Shown here piece after piece: positions 46,100 through 58,835 of a stretch of 64,000 nt of DNA. The position numbers and the translations under genes are program-made. The DNA is from Apostichopus japonicus (lineage: Eukaryota; Echinodermata; Holothuroidea; Aspidochirotida; Stichopodidae). The notes beneath the pieces are model-generated. The model searched no databases. It was not told where the DNA came from and worked only from the letters and a program-made list of their open reading frames with translations. The stretch spans positions 994,001 to 1,058,000 of the forward strand of contig NC_092568.1 of NCBI RefSeq assembly GCF_037975245.1. The letters run 5' to 3'. Position 1 is the first letter of the stretch; each line of letters opens with the position of its first letter.

Positions 46100-46520
46100 C
46101 AGTTTTCAGCGTTAGTTTGTGTTCATAGCTTTTGCACGTGCATTTGCGAGTTCTGCACCCGCCGTGATATGGCTTAACAGCGTCTGTGCAGAGCTCCGGG
46201 GTTCGCCTCGTTATCCCTTTCGTATTTTGTTAATATTTATTAATCTGGGGTCGTAAATAGCCCAGAGTTACTGTACCTATATCTGGACTGTCTGGAGTCA
46301 GGAAGGAGATGTCCCCCTTCTTAGAGGCAGGATGCCTCAGGTTTTGGATGGTTATCGGCTTCAGGCTCGAAGCCACTGGTTTTCCAAGATGGCGGTTCAG
46401 TACATACTATATAGCGAGCTGGTTGGCGAGAGATGGAGTCTTGATGTCCACGTTCTCGATGTCCGCGAGCGTAGAGTCTTCTTCTTTTTTGCGAGCGAGT
46501 TGTACCCAGTTTAGTAAGAG
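46100..46520 (+). promoter_or_regulatory. CpG-enriched segment with a CAAGATGGCGG word
   Basis: CpG dinucleotides are much denser than in the surroundings. CCAAGATGGCGGTTC at about 46386-46400 matches the YY1-type AAGATGGCGG motif that often overlaps start codons. The ATG within it opens a short frame (MAVQYILYSELVGERWSLDV, ending at 46514). This may be a promoter with a first exon, or part of a retroelement LTR. The direct repeat GTGAAAATTCCTG at 47008 and 47039 lies downstream. Neither reading is proven. Confidence 0.3.
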
Positions 46521-47099
46521 TTTAATTCGTAAATATTGTTCAGATATGCTGTTCGTACCCCATTGTTAGTTAATTGAATTGTAGTTTTAAGTGTTTGGCT
46601 AGGTTGTACTCTACTGTACAAAGTACATTTGTTAGGTTGTGTTTTTGGACCTTAGTCCTGCGGGTTCGTAGCATGTGTTTATCATTAAGCATGTGGGTGC
46701 TATTCATTTCATTTATTGCGTACTTTTATACTGTAGTGTTACAGTACCGGTTAGGTTGGGTTTTAGTTTACAGAAATTTATTGACAGTTAAGTGTATTGC
46801 ATTGTACTGATTATTGACAGTTGATTATTGTACCTGTATTTTAGTATTGTACTGCTCGTGGTGTAAAGGGCGTGTTCGTATTTTGTATTTTGAACATTAT
46901 TGCTACTGTTGTTTAAAAGTTATTGTCTCAGAGATTGTCCTTTAATCTTAGCCATTCTGGACAGCTATAGAGTGACAAGACTCTTGAGAGTTTGTGGGTT
47001 CAGGAGGTGAAAATTCCTGCTGTCTAGGAACAGTATGGTGAAAATTCCTGTAATGGGTTGCAGCTGGCATGTGTTGCCCTGACCATTATGAAGGTGCTA

Positions 47100-47506
47100 A
47101 AGGCCCGGTCACACTATACCGATTTTTTATCGGAATACTACCGCATTTTCCCGGAGGAATCGAAACAGCCAGTTTTTCGTTCGGGTCTTCTAGCCACAGT
47201 GATAAAGGACCTGATTTGCTATCTGTTGAGCCATTCCGATGTGGAATAGCCCTCTCCTAACTTTTGACATTGACTCTGTTTCCTTTTATCGAATAGCTAT
47301 CCGATTACTCTTCCGATTTTTATCGTTTTTCGATGTGACATCACTTCAGAATGTAGTCCGTTCCAGAACCCCTCAGATTTGGAGTAGGTATTCGAATATT
47401 CCACTGCATTCATTACATTCACTACCACAAACCTCACTCTTCGGCCTACAATCGGAAAAATCGGACCGTATTCCGATAAAATATCGCTGTAGTGTGACCG
47501 GGCCTT
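47100..47506. mobile_element. MITE with 17-bp TIR, probable TAA target duplication
   Basis: The termini AAGGCCCGGTCACACTA and TAGTGTGACCGGGCCTT are perfect inverted repeats. Read with TAA (47098-47100 and 47506-47508) as a 3-bp duplication, the TIR begins AGGCCCGGTCACAC, which suits the PIF/Harbinger superfamily. The interior is rich in ATCGGAAT/ATTCCGAT words in both orientations. No transposase frame is present. Confidence 0.8.
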
Positions 47507-47508
47507 AA

Positions 47509-50175
47509 AAGTCCTCGTCTGTTGGCAAACGTTTTGTATTATTTCCAAGTGCAGATTATTTCATTATGTTCATTATACATTTTGTATGTATTGCGGGTAT
47601 TGATTCTTCAATTGTATTCATGTCTTATTAATATTTCATAGTTTCGAGTATAAGTTTTCCCAGAGTAAGGATAGTTTTAATAAGATAGTAAAGAGTTTAT
47701 TAAGCCATAATATTGTCATGTATCATGATTTATTCATATATACATTTTCATATTGTAAGAGTTTGTAATAAATTGTCAGCCATTGTTTCAACGCAAGAAC
47801 ACTCTTGCATCCTCATTTATAACTTGTGAGTTCGAAGCGAAGGACCCTAAATTGGTAATTTCCACCACCATCCGCAGTTTGCTTCAATACAAGTCCATAA
47901 TATTCTCACAATTGATCAAAGGTTACCATAAATGGCATGATCAGCTCCCCCCCCCCCCCACACACACACACAGTAAATAGAGTTAATCCGTTCTGGTCAG
48001 GCCATACACTATCAATCCACTCGCAGGCCAGATTTTATTGAAAGGCTATTATTAGATATCATGTTTAGCATGCCCTCGACCCAACTCATAAGTTTCTATT
48101 CTAACGTTAACCATACAGCAAACCTTTATCAACTTCCATGCCAAAGCTTGAGAGATGAGCATAGTACTGGGAACAATGCTTTGTATCTAAATCCTCACCA
48201 AGTACTCACGTAAATCTCAAAGATTTATTCAAGTAGCCATTGAAATAAGACAGCTACAAAGATACCCATATTTATGTTCCTTGAACAGTTACTGGTATAC
48301 TGATTACAATATGTTTCAGTAACATGTCAACCCATCCATACTGAGTAAAGTTGTTTGTTTGAAAATGTAAGACAAAAACATCCACAAGAATATCTGCCTC
48401 CTGTGTTTACAACAGTTTTGACTAATAATGACATCTTTTGGGGTTGATATTGTTCCAGGAATAACATGGACACTTGCAATTCAGTCTAAAATACTTATTG
48501 AAATAAATTTCATACATGTAGACATTATCTACAGCTTGTCAAAGCCTAAAGCATTTGCTTTTCTCAGAATAAAATTAGAGATCAGTCGCGAATGATTTTA
48601 AGGATTAAGTCTTCTCCCATCATCGTTACAGGTTCTACAAGTTAGGCATACTTAAAAAGTGCAGTAACCTGATTTCCTTCAAACCACCAAAACATGATCC
48701 TCACTGAAATTAGATGGCACAGCACATTGCCGCCAGTTCGGTAATGCAACTGATACAGACATTTAACATAATTCAAAGACTATTTCAATCTAATCTGAAA
48801 AAGAAATATACACTCATTACTGAACTAATGATGGCATTTATTTTTTGTACTTTAGCGTCCAATTTGGTCACTTTTCGATGTCACTTTACTATGTCATACT
48901 AAAAAAACCCACAACAGTGCAGTTCGTTAGCTGGACTCCTCATGGACAGAAAGTAAACAAAACTTGGAAGGTTTCAGATCGGTGATTATAAAACGTAATA
49001 ATATTGATACGAGATAATTAGTGCAATAAACTTTTCAGGGATCGATTGGAATCATTCATTACTCGTTAGAGTTCAACCGAGTGTTTCCTCTTGATCAATG
49101 GGGCTCCCACTGCTTAAACAAAGGGTGCTGTTGTATCAATCTTTTGATGTGCCTAATCTGCACGATTTACAGGTCTCTGAATCAATACACCACAATCGTG
49201 TGAAAGTGCTCACAAGCACGCAAACACCTCTGATGAACATGCTGGGTGGTTGACTGTAAGTTCAAGTTTCTGCTTGCGTATTTTGGCTGGACGTAAAAAA
49301 AGGGCTTTTGAAAACACAATTTAAGGTGCTTGAAATGATGGGTCTGACTTGGAACCTTGAAAAATGTGTCCAAACATCTCTTCTTCAATCATGACAATAC
49401 AAAACTTTATAACACTACTAGTGATCAACTCACTACAGCTAATTTGTGCCCTTGTGAATTCTCGCGAAAGTAGATAGGACCGATAGGACAGCACCATCGC
49501 TTGGTCTTGGGCGTGGCTATAGCGTCCCACTGCGATCATTATTTTGAGCGATACATCAGAAGGCTTGGTAAATCTCACAGACATTGGCAAACAACAGAAC
49601 TTGTACACTGGCTTTAAAATGCACGGCATAATTTATCTGGTATGACAGCCAGATATTATACAAATTTGACAAATTGCTTTACAAGTGCGAAGATGTATAG
49701 CAGGTTTTGCACACTTTTGGACAAGACTTAAATGTAACTTCTTGAAGAGGTACACATTTAAGCATATCCTTGATAACTTGATTGTATGAATCATTTTATA
49801 ACAAATGCGCATAAACCACAAACATGGGACACTAGTCAAAATACACATCAGTGCAAACCCTAGCCTACTACACAATTTCATAGCAGATATTATACCTAGG
49901 CCTATTTGACTATTTACAAAGAAGGGACTAATTGTAGCTTTTTCATGAACTGTGAAGGCCAGTTAATTATCAGTCCATTTCACTTCAAATTCTTGGGGTG
50001 GAAAGAAGTTTAGAAAGAAAATTAGCATCTGATTTGTTAGTACACTGCACATCCTACTTGCATCTGGAGTGAATCTCATATAAAGAGTTATTTGATTAGA
50101 GGTGAAAAAAGATACAACCAGCAAATTTTGGGAGCAGAATTCCCTTTCCAATTGCTGTTGTAATATCTTATTTAC
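47509..50175. other. Interval downstream of the SLC8 exon, no exon found
   Basis: It should lie in the exchanger gene's next intron, but the following conserved exon (the one before the second transmembrane half) was not recognised on the minus strand. A C-run plus (CA)n microsatellite sits at 47947-47972. Confidence 0.4.
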
Positions 50176-50321
50176 CTTAAATTCTGAGCTTTCCATGATT
50201 TTGACCTCTATCCTGGCGATTTCTCCCAGTTGCGGTCGACCCATCTCGGCAATCCGTCTGTCTTCTTCGGTCATCATAGTTAGCTCGTCCATTTTGTTGT
50301 CTTCTGGCTCTGAATCATGCC
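50176..50321 (-). CDS. Na+/Ca2+ exchanger (SLC8/NCX), exon at the end of the second Calx-beta domain
   Basis: The exon encodes 48 residues between acceptor CCGTACAG and donor TTTAAG|GTAAATAAG. EEDRRIAEMGRPQLGEIARI and VKIMESSEFK match the conserved stretch that closes the second Calcium-binding (Calx-beta) domain of SLC8 exchangers, just after the alternatively spliced segment. The 146-nt length is two bases plus 48 codons. Entry is in phase 1, matching the donor at 60474, and exit is in phase 0 after the lysine, as in vertebrate genes. The variable N-terminal part (HDSEPEDNKMDELTMMT) is acidic. The protein is a plasma-membrane antiporter exchanging three Na+ for one Ca2+, with this domain sensing cytosolic Ca2+. 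Which SLC8 paralogue this is cannot be told from one exon. Confidence 0.93.
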
Positions 50322-50664
50322 CTGTACGGAAAAACGAGAGAAGCAATGCAGGGAATAATTTATCCGGTATCGCGACGCAAAAATGGTCAAATTTCTATAC
50401 AGGTGTAAGAGATGTATATATATTATAAAACTTACTGGTTTATATATTTACGAGTGACCTGCTTACCTGTCTAAAAAACACTAAAAAACAGCCCCCAAAA
50501 CTTCCTTCCCTATAAGAAAAGGATACTTATTAGGCTGTAAAAGGTTGTTGGAAGTCTAGAACTCCTATAAGGAAACTTCTAGGTAAAAAATCCAAGGTAT
50601 TCGGGCGAATTTCGAAAGAAAATTTTTCCCAATACAAAAAACATGTGTAGACACTTTGGGTGGT

Positions 50665-50805
50665 AGAATGAGGAGGTCACTGACCGGATTTGACCGGTCA
50701 CTGAGGGTGCACAGTGTTAAAAGATTACCAGGGCATACTAGACACGGTAGAATGCGGTGCTAAGGTTGTGGGGAGACAGGTAAGCGGGGAACGAAGTAAA
50801 TAAAC
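50665..50805 (+). repeat. SINE-like dispersed repeat, copy 3
   Basis: It runs from TGGTAGAATGAGGAGGTCAC through CAGTGTTAAAAGATTACCAG to GGGGAACGAAGTAA. It is about 80 percent alike to the copy at 55984, and both are preceded by an ACTTTGG(G/A)TGG word. Its final ~60 bp are the part found at 20662-20721. Confidence 0.7.
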
Positions 50806-53800
50806 AGTTTCTGTTGACAGGAATCATAGTATTTTATAAGCACGATGGGCAGTTACTCGTTTCCTGGAGTGGCACTAGATAAATCTACATCATTATTAAT
50901 ATTATTATTATTATAAGAGACAAAATTCAAAGGCTCAAAATTGCTACACAAATCTCAAACACTCAATTTATTCCCTGCAATCTGGCAGCTGGAGAACATT
51001 TAGATATGAAAAAAGTATATCATTACACAAAAAACAGCAATGACATATGGCATTTATGACATTAAGTTACACTTCAAAGAACAATGTATTCTTACACATC
51101 TTTACAGCTGCATTTTACTGAAGTTTTTTTCCTTATAATCCAAAGGTAGGATACTCAAAAGTAAAAGAAAAAAAAGGAATTAACAGTCATAGAAAATGTA
51201 ATCTTTTACTCAACACTCCCAAAGCACTGGTCAGGAAATGATGAAATGAGGTATGGAGTGGAACGTTGAAGCAATTCATTACATTTGTGGTACCCAAAAC
51301 TTTTGAAATTCGATTCAATAGTAATTATAATTTAGAAAAAGCCAAATAATTTTAACCACAGATATATCTTGCTTAGAGAAGGATCTCCAATTATGTGCGA
51401 ATAATAATATATGGCTTGGATAGAATGATACCAAGTTAGGCCGACAACATCATTCAGCTTTGAGAATCATCAAATATTTAGGAATCATCAGGAATAAGCA
51501 TCAGGGATCACCAAAATCAGGAATATTTAGTCCCCTAAACCATTCCAAATGCACACAGTTTCTCAAAATCATTAAAATAAAAAATGTAAAATAGGTAAGG
51601 TGAGGTACAGTATAATACAGTATTGACTGACACATTTTGTTTGTTACTGTGTAGGAATGTCAAATAATTACAATATTTGAGTTATTACCTCACTTTTCTC
51701 ATAATAACAGATAAGATGGATGACTCTCATAAAGTCATATGCCTAGCTGTGCTTAGATCTTGAGACCAAAAAAGTGAGATTCATTATAAAAATTGACTCT
51801 ATTTGAAGTGATTTACAATCATATCTGACCTTAGCTGCAAGAACAAGGAACAATTAGCGGCGTCACCATGGTTACTGTTCTCCTATACTGAATGCATTTT
51901 GGCATGATCAATCGCAAGTTGCCTATAAATGCAAACAGGCAAGTTGACATTTTGACTGCAAAAATGCATCCAGAACCTCAGGAATTTAATCATAATTTAA
52001 ATGAGACAGGATTTTTACCATCACCATGTTAGTTTCCATCTTTTTAGGGAGCACTCCATTTTGGTATCATATGGCTTGAATAACTGAATTTATCAGGATG
52101 AGCTCAAGCAGAGTTTTTGTAGCCAAAAGCACTTAAAACTACAAGGATGGCTTTCTGTCTTTTTGAAATTTAAAAAAAAAATGAAAAAAAAAGATCCAAA
52201 CCCGTTATTTGTTTGAAAGCAACTCGCAAGACTCATCCAGTTGTTTTGCCTATCGTTAATATTATCCAGCTTTTCCCTCTGTTCAAGGAAGAACCACTCA
52301 AGTATATACGAATATCTCCAATAAGCAAAACAGGTACTTGACCTATAGGATAGATAGTGCTGGGTATCACTGGGATTATTCAGTATTACTTACTCTGTAA
52401 AATGAGACCCACCCACAACAGCAATACATCAACTGGGCATGCCTGATCTGCCGGTAGGATTCATAACAACGTTCATAATAAAAGGTTACTACTACACAGT
52501 GTAGGCCTACAGGTACATAAAAAATGGGCTGTAGGTTTCCTCTCTCTAAAAATAACATGACTATGTTCCGGTCACTTCTGAGGAGATTTCACTCTCATCA
52601 AGTTTACTTCTGGTATTAAAACACATTTAAAAACAAATTTAACAGTGTCAATGTTCTCAAATGTTTACTATGTACGGTAGTTGTAATGATTAGGAAAGTA
52701 TCTGTGGCAATTACTTATGAACTAATGGAAACCTTTGTTGGCAAATGATGATGAGGTATCTATGTATTGAACATTAATCGAGCAATTAAATGTTGCGAAT
52801 CAATCAAACAATTATTCGCAGATTTATCCTTCATTTAGTAAGAAAAGAGATATGATGGTCTGTTATTGTTATTAATAGCAATAATATTTTGAGTGGTATT
52901 AGCTAGGTTTGGAAAACATGCAGAATCAACTCAGATGTACTGTAGCCTAACCCTAATTCAGACCTCGAAATTCACTGTCCTATTTACTGTCTGATTGCCA
53001 CTGAATTTCACTGCTTGCCAGTTGAAAAACAGGTCCGGCAGCCGGTTCAAAGTAGTTTTGATTTTGCATTAATTCAAGGAAGATGCACACTTGTGAAAAT
53101 TTGATTTTAGCCAGTACTGAGATATTTCATGTAATAGTATTTTGTTTTACCTAAAGGGACTACAATGGTGAAACTCTAGGCTTGTTCTTTTCAAATTCTC
53201 ACCAGTATAGGGACATCAGTTGACACTAACATATTTGGTGGCAATTAAGACGCCTTTTTGAAACACATTTTTGTATCTTCTAATGTTTACCTTATTCACT
53301 TTGACCAGTATGTTTAATGTGTTACAGAGACAGAACCAGCTGCCAAACATCTCTAATTATAAAGGTCAGCTTATAAGATGTATTCGATTTCACTCATAGG
53401 AATTTTTCTTTATCTTTCGTCTTGTCTCTCTCTCTTTTTCGTTCCACCTACCTCTCCGTCTCTTTCTTTCTGTCTATTCAGCAGAGTTAATCTTGACAAA
53501 ATGTTGCAGCAAATTCACGCCATGAAAACCTAGTTGCGATGAAGTAATATTTTATCGTTTATTTAATTTGATCCCATGCAATGTACAAAGGCAGGCATTA
53601 TGTCTACAAACAGAATTTAATCGCATATGCCCCAGGGCTTATCTGCATTTTATAGAGGCATATAACACCGCTGAGACACGGTAACGTTCGACCGATGGTT
53701 CATTCCGAAGATAACATTGCCTTTGTGAAGATATGACATTTGCTGACGAGCTGTACGATATGTGGCACTTAAGGTATGTAGACTATGATAGGACCAGCTG

Positions 53801-54516
53801 TGTTTCTAATATATTTGTAATCTAGAAATTCTTTCTTGGGTACTTACACATAGCACTTACCTGCAATTTTAAACAAACAGTATGCACTCCATTACTACAA
53901 GTACATTGTAGTCTCCATTTAAAAGAATTATCAGTGTTCTCTCCTCTATCCCAACCCTCTCCCCCCTCCTCTCTCCCTCCCCCATCAAAATATGCTACGT
54001 CTCCCAAAATGTAAGCTTTTATCTTCTTTATACTGTCCATGCCATGGCATAAATTGTGATATTGTCATAATTGGATGAATAATAACCTGCAGTAATGTAC
54101 GTTTTGAAACAGATATTTGCGCACATTTCAGCAATGAATGCTATCATTTAGAATGGACACAATGTACTGAGCTATCCATTTGATATAATCTAACTTGATC
54201 AATTTTGTTATGCAATCAGTGAAAGTCCCTCAGAAATGCTATTGTCCAAAATCAAATGTTAGCAATCAATTAAATTCCCCTTTATTGACAAACAGATCCT
54301 CTCTAGAAAAGGAACCCGTCAAAATTAACGTGTTAGGTCATTTGATCGAATTTACTTTTGCAGGGTACTATTAAAATACATTCTTCGCCATAGATAAAAG
54401 AAGGGGAAAAAAAGAGTTATTTTTCTGATCACATTTAGGTATCAGCTGGCTCATATTTAATTGTGTGATGAGACAACTCTCTTTCCTCTCTTCACAGCAG
54501 CAACATAAACTACAGT

Positions 54517-55596
54517 CAGGCGCGGCGGAACGGAAAAATTATTGGGGGGGCTAATGTGTGGAGGCTATCTAAGCGGAGCGCCACCATCGGTTGGCGCGGA
54601 GCGTACAAGAAAATTTTGGGTTTTTTCAAACCCCCAGATGGCCGGAAACGGCACTTCCCGAGTGTTTAATGCTGCGAATACCTAGCCCTAAAATATGGGT
54701 CTCAAGCCTGCAATTTCTCAGATTGCACGTAAAAGTCTGTAAAAAATATTGTAATTTGTATATTCGATGGTGTTTTAAGAGAGTAGCTATTACTCTTAGT
54801 GTACTCGCAAAGACGTTTTTGAGTGTAGTAAGGGCAGTGGTGGAGCTAGGGGTATTGGTCAGAGGGGTCAAGAATGGTCTGTAGGGGCGCTTTCGACACT
54901 ATCTAAGCGGAGCGCCACCACAGGTTGGCGCGGAGCGTACAGAAAATTTTTGAGTAAAGATTCTCCCTAGATTGCAGGAAATGACCCTTTTCGGGCCTTG
55001 CTAATTTGCAGATAAACGGAGAATAAATAGGTGTCGTCGCCATTTTGTCGGAAAATTACACCAACAGAATATGACAAATGTCAATAGGTATATGAGAGCG
55101 CAATAAAATAGTCAATAATCGCGAATAAGTAAAAGTAGTGAAAAGCTGAAAAGGTCGCCAGCAGTCCATTTGAGTCCGTCAGGGGGGGGGGCATCCGCCC
55201 CTGACTATATATGGACGCTCCGCCACTAAGTAAGGGGATGTTGGAGAACTGGCTGAAATGAGGCAAGTCATTGGCCTAAGACGAAGTTGTGTTACGCTTA
55301 CCGGTACTCACACTCACTGCTTCCACTTTTCACGGGGCGTGAAGACGCGGTTGGGCTGACAATGTGGTCTATAGCCAGGGGACGGGCCGAGGGTCCCCCA
55401 GCAATTACTAAAATTATTACACCTATATAGTATACGTGTGCATCAGACAGATCGACAAGTATGCATTGAAAAATGGACAGATGCACGTTTCGGAGCCTTG
55501 GTAAATATTGGGGGGGCTTATCATGCATTTGTCCCCTCAACTTTTTCATTGGGGGGGGCTGAGCCCCCCCAAGCCCCCCCGGTTCCGCCGCCACTG
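54517..55596. mobile_element. hAT-like element (host of a nested element)
   Basis: It begins CAGGCGCGGCGGAAC and ends GTTCCGCCGCCACTG. Perfect 8-bp duplications ACTACAGT flank it (54509-54516 and 55597-55604). TIRs and the GGAGCGCCACCATCGGTTGG word relate it to the element at 414-1064. Removing the nested insertion leaves about 680 bp, similar in size to that element. It lies within the SLC8 intron and encodes no transposase. Confidence 0.9.
54835..55228. mobile_element. Nested hAT-like MITE
   Basis: It starts CAGTGGTGGAGC and ends GCTCCGCCACTA, with perfect 8-bp duplications AGTAAGGG (54827-54834 and 55229-55236). It is the same family as 17797-18167 in the opposite orientation, and lies wholly inside the larger hAT-like element, so it inserted later. 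Confidence 0.9.
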
Positions 55597-55983
55597 ACTA
55601 CAGTACATATATGTTATATGTAATATGTAGAGTGGACAGAGTTTAACAGAGGAGTGGAGTAAATACGTATTGCTGAATATTTTCAGCGTTACAAGAGTAC
55701 ATCAAATCAGGAGGCTTTTAATGCAGATGGAACAGATATGGTTCCAATAAGAGCTCCAGCTATTATCCTTAGATGGTGATAGCTCCTTTTCACTTCAGAG
55801 TACATCAAGTTAAAGTAAACAAGATGTTCCGAGTTTTAAGGAAAGCAAAGAAATAACAGTTCAAAGTAAATTTCTATCATAATAAAAACAACAACAACAA
55901 TGATAATAAAACTTCCAATTTCAATTCCGTAGGAAAATTGCTGTAGGAAATCTGGACTACAAAATGCACAATGTTGGGACTTT

Positions 55984-56125
55984 GGATGGTAGAATGAGAA
56001 GGAAGGGCATTGACTGGAGGAGCCGGTCATAGAGGGCGAACAGTGTTAAAAGGTTACCAGTTCATTCTAGGCACGGTAGAAGGAGGTGCTAAGGTTGTGG
56101 GCAGACAGTTAAGTGAGTAATGCAA
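55984..56125 (+). repeat. SINE-like dispersed repeat, copy 4
   Basis: It carries TGGTAGAATGAGAAGG, CAGTGTTAAAAGGTTACCAG, GGCACGGTAGAAGGAGGTGC and AGTTAAGTGAGTAATGCAAG in the order of copy 3. No clear flanking duplication or tail was found. Confidence 0.7.
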
Positions 56126-57949
56126 GATTCAGTGCAAAAAATATGTGCAAGGAATTCTGGGAGGGAAAGGGGAAGTGGGAGAGGATTGTTAAACAAACAT
56201 TCTGCACGGTCTATTTACACAAACTATGACTACATGTGATGATGAAGGGATTCTAATATACCAGAATGTTTCTTTATGTACTCGTGGGTTATGATATAGT
56301 ACATTATTACTGATACTGTCACATCAAACTAAATACATGTAACAAAGATGCCTGTCCACCTCATATTGAGCCATTACTTTGTGACTTTGCTGTGCCTCAA
56401 ATTGCAATCATAGTGATCCTCTTGGCAAATATTAAACCTAGCTTTGGAAGCATGAACTGCGTATATAAGTGCAAGGTGAAACATCCAGGCCTATAATGCC
56501 TCTTGATTTAATCACTGAAGAGGTTCACTGTTCACAGCTACTGGCGTAGTTGATGATGATACCATCTGTACTTATGATGATCCTTCCCCCCCCCCCCCAA
56601 TACCTTCTAACATCTTATTACCGAGAATTTTGTCACCATTGCATGTCTGTATAACATGCTTCAATTGATGCATGAATTCTAACACCAATGATGTCCTTCA
56701 ATATTGAAAATTATGTGAAAGAATTTAGGTAACACTTCAAAACTGCTAGCATCAATATAATAATGATGGATCATTGTCGATTGAAAGTGTAATAATTTAC
56801 ATTCTGAGATGCAGAGATCGGATCTGCAACGGGGTTCGTTGGATGCTGTAGAGAATATTGTGCAAGAAAACTGGACCCAACAGGCTTTTATAAGTAACTG
56901 TATAACATTAACACCGTCAGGTAGGAGGACTACTGCAAAACAGTATCGCCCTCATATTGCCAGATAACAAAATCAAACTAAATACTGTTCCTGCTTTCCA
57001 TACATCCATGCACAATTTGGATTAAACTCTTCGCATTTCTGCCTTACAAGACATAACCATGTAGCTATACAGATGTCACAACGCTCCATACATGGAACAT
57101 ACCACCATTGCGTGGGCGCATTAGCAATGCAAGAAGCATTATTACTCTGTACCAAATCTCTCTTTTTCCATATTAATTACATTAAAACATCTATAATATG
57201 CTGGTCGTGTCATGTATTGAATTGCGGGAACTCTACTTTATGATATCGCCCAAATTAAGTTTAGAACAATACAAAGCAAACATTCTTTGCACGAAAACTC
57301 CTCACAAGCTATATTTATACAAGAACCTTCATTGGCTTCCTGTTATACTTCCACTAGAATCATCATTAAACTAAGTTAATGTTGCTTGTGTAGAAATCAC
57401 TAGACAGCTATACTCCTGGACTACATTGCTGGTCTTCAGGTTGTCAAATATCCTCTTTTAATATCTGAGATCTCATCATTTTTCTCTCATATAGACGATA
57501 GATCAAATGATTTTTTTTTGGGGGGGGGGGAGGGTGAAGATCCTTTGTTGTTGCAGCACCCGGTCAACTGCCTCTCGAAAAAGATGCAGTCACCAAGTAT
57601 CAGTACTTTTAAGAAGGTCGAAATCAAACTCTTCCTAATTAATGCACGACTTAAGGGTTTCGATGACATTTCTTACTCTTCTTATTTTCGTTTTGTTTTC
57701 TACGTTGTTGTTGTCAATTGAGACATTTCTAAGTACACCTGATGCGTCAGGAAAACAATAATATACTATCAAATAGCAAACGCCTACAAGAAAGACACAG
57801 ACACATCTACAACAGTCATACTAACAAACAGGTCTATAACAGGCTCAACAACAATAACAGTAAACTGTCATGATGTCCACACTTCCCTGTAGTATTACAG
57901 CCAGCTTGCCTGTTGGTGTCACACTTCCGTGAAGAAGTCAACTCAACTT

Positions 57950-57992
57950 CAGCCTCTGAAGAAGATCCTGTTAGGATTGAAATGTCAGGCAC
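57950..57992 (+). ncRNA. Penelope-type / hammerhead-ribozyme-like motif
   Basis: CTGAAGA (57956-57962), a stem GATCC-TGTTA-GGATT (one G-T pair) and GAAA (57979-57982) follow the order CUGANGA, stem II, GAAA of the hammerhead core. This CTGAAGAAG...TCCTGTTAGGA...GAAA string is a familiar hallmark near the ends of Penelope-like and related retroelements. An extra A precedes stem II, and stems I and III are weak, so catalytic activity is doubtful. No reverse transcriptase or GIY-YIG frame is nearby, so it would be a degraded end. Confidence 0.35.
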
Positions 57993-58706
57993 TCTTACTT
58001 TTACACATTCTCTTTTACACATAGGCTCTTTAGTGGTAAGCAGTTTTGTTTTATTTGGCAGAAGTCAACTCATCAAAAGCCGTAACTAACTGTTGCCGAA
58101 CATCCAGGCATTTCCTCATGACAGGCAAACTTATGCACACTGCATTCTTTTGTACCTAACACACCTTTAATTAACCCAAAAATTTCCACAAAGTAGGCCT
58201 TTTCAAGCATTAAACTGACCATTATCAGTCATATCTCTGTAATATAAGAAGCCTAGATACATCTATAAATGAAGAAATACAAAAACTGTTGTCAATAAAA
58301 AAAAAATCACTTTTGAATTAAAAGTCAAAATTGATCAACAATGACTCTACACTGTTGAAAACTTCATAAATTGCATGTTAGTAGCCCACAGCAATTGTGA
58401 CTAGGAATTTAGGAGATTAATTTAGGAGGTTAATGCCTCTCGTACAAGGCTTAATTCATACACAGTTCAGGGAAGATAAGAGTTGTGTCTGAAACAGAGT
58501 CACCGACGTATATACAGAACTATGCACCATGTACTTGGTCGACGACAAACACAAAACGGATCACAGAGGGAAACCGTGCTAGGCAAAATCTTGACTGTTA
58601 TAATTGCAATCAAAACATTTGGTCATTAAATCTCTCACAGACTGCAAACAATTAAACTCAGGGCAGCAATGCTATTGGAAGTAACATACATATATGCAAA
58701 AATAGA

Positions 58707-58835
58707 CATTTATAATAATAATAATAATATGCAATAATATATAGCGCCAAATCAGTAAAAAAAAGTCACTGCTCAAGGTGCTTTACAAAGAAAGTAAATT
58801 AATTTACAAAAGAACAAGTGAAAAAATGGGTCTTA
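58707..58835. repeat. AAT microsatellite and adjacent dispersed-repeat fragment
   Basis: An (AAT)n tract is followed by TATAGCGCCAAATCAG and CTGCTCAAGGTGCTTTACAA. The second word is commonly seen in dispersed repeats of marine invertebrates; I recall it only as a pattern and cannot name the family. Confidence 0.4.

Noticed and set aside
49963-50175. Extension of the SLC8 frame past 50176
   Set aside because: It runs through a consensus donor (TTTAAG|GTAAATAAG) at the conserved exon end; the residues after it are unrelated to the exchanger family.
54591-54884. 97-codon plus-strand frame
   Set aside because: It crosses from the outer hAT-like element into the nested one and so is a product of the nesting.
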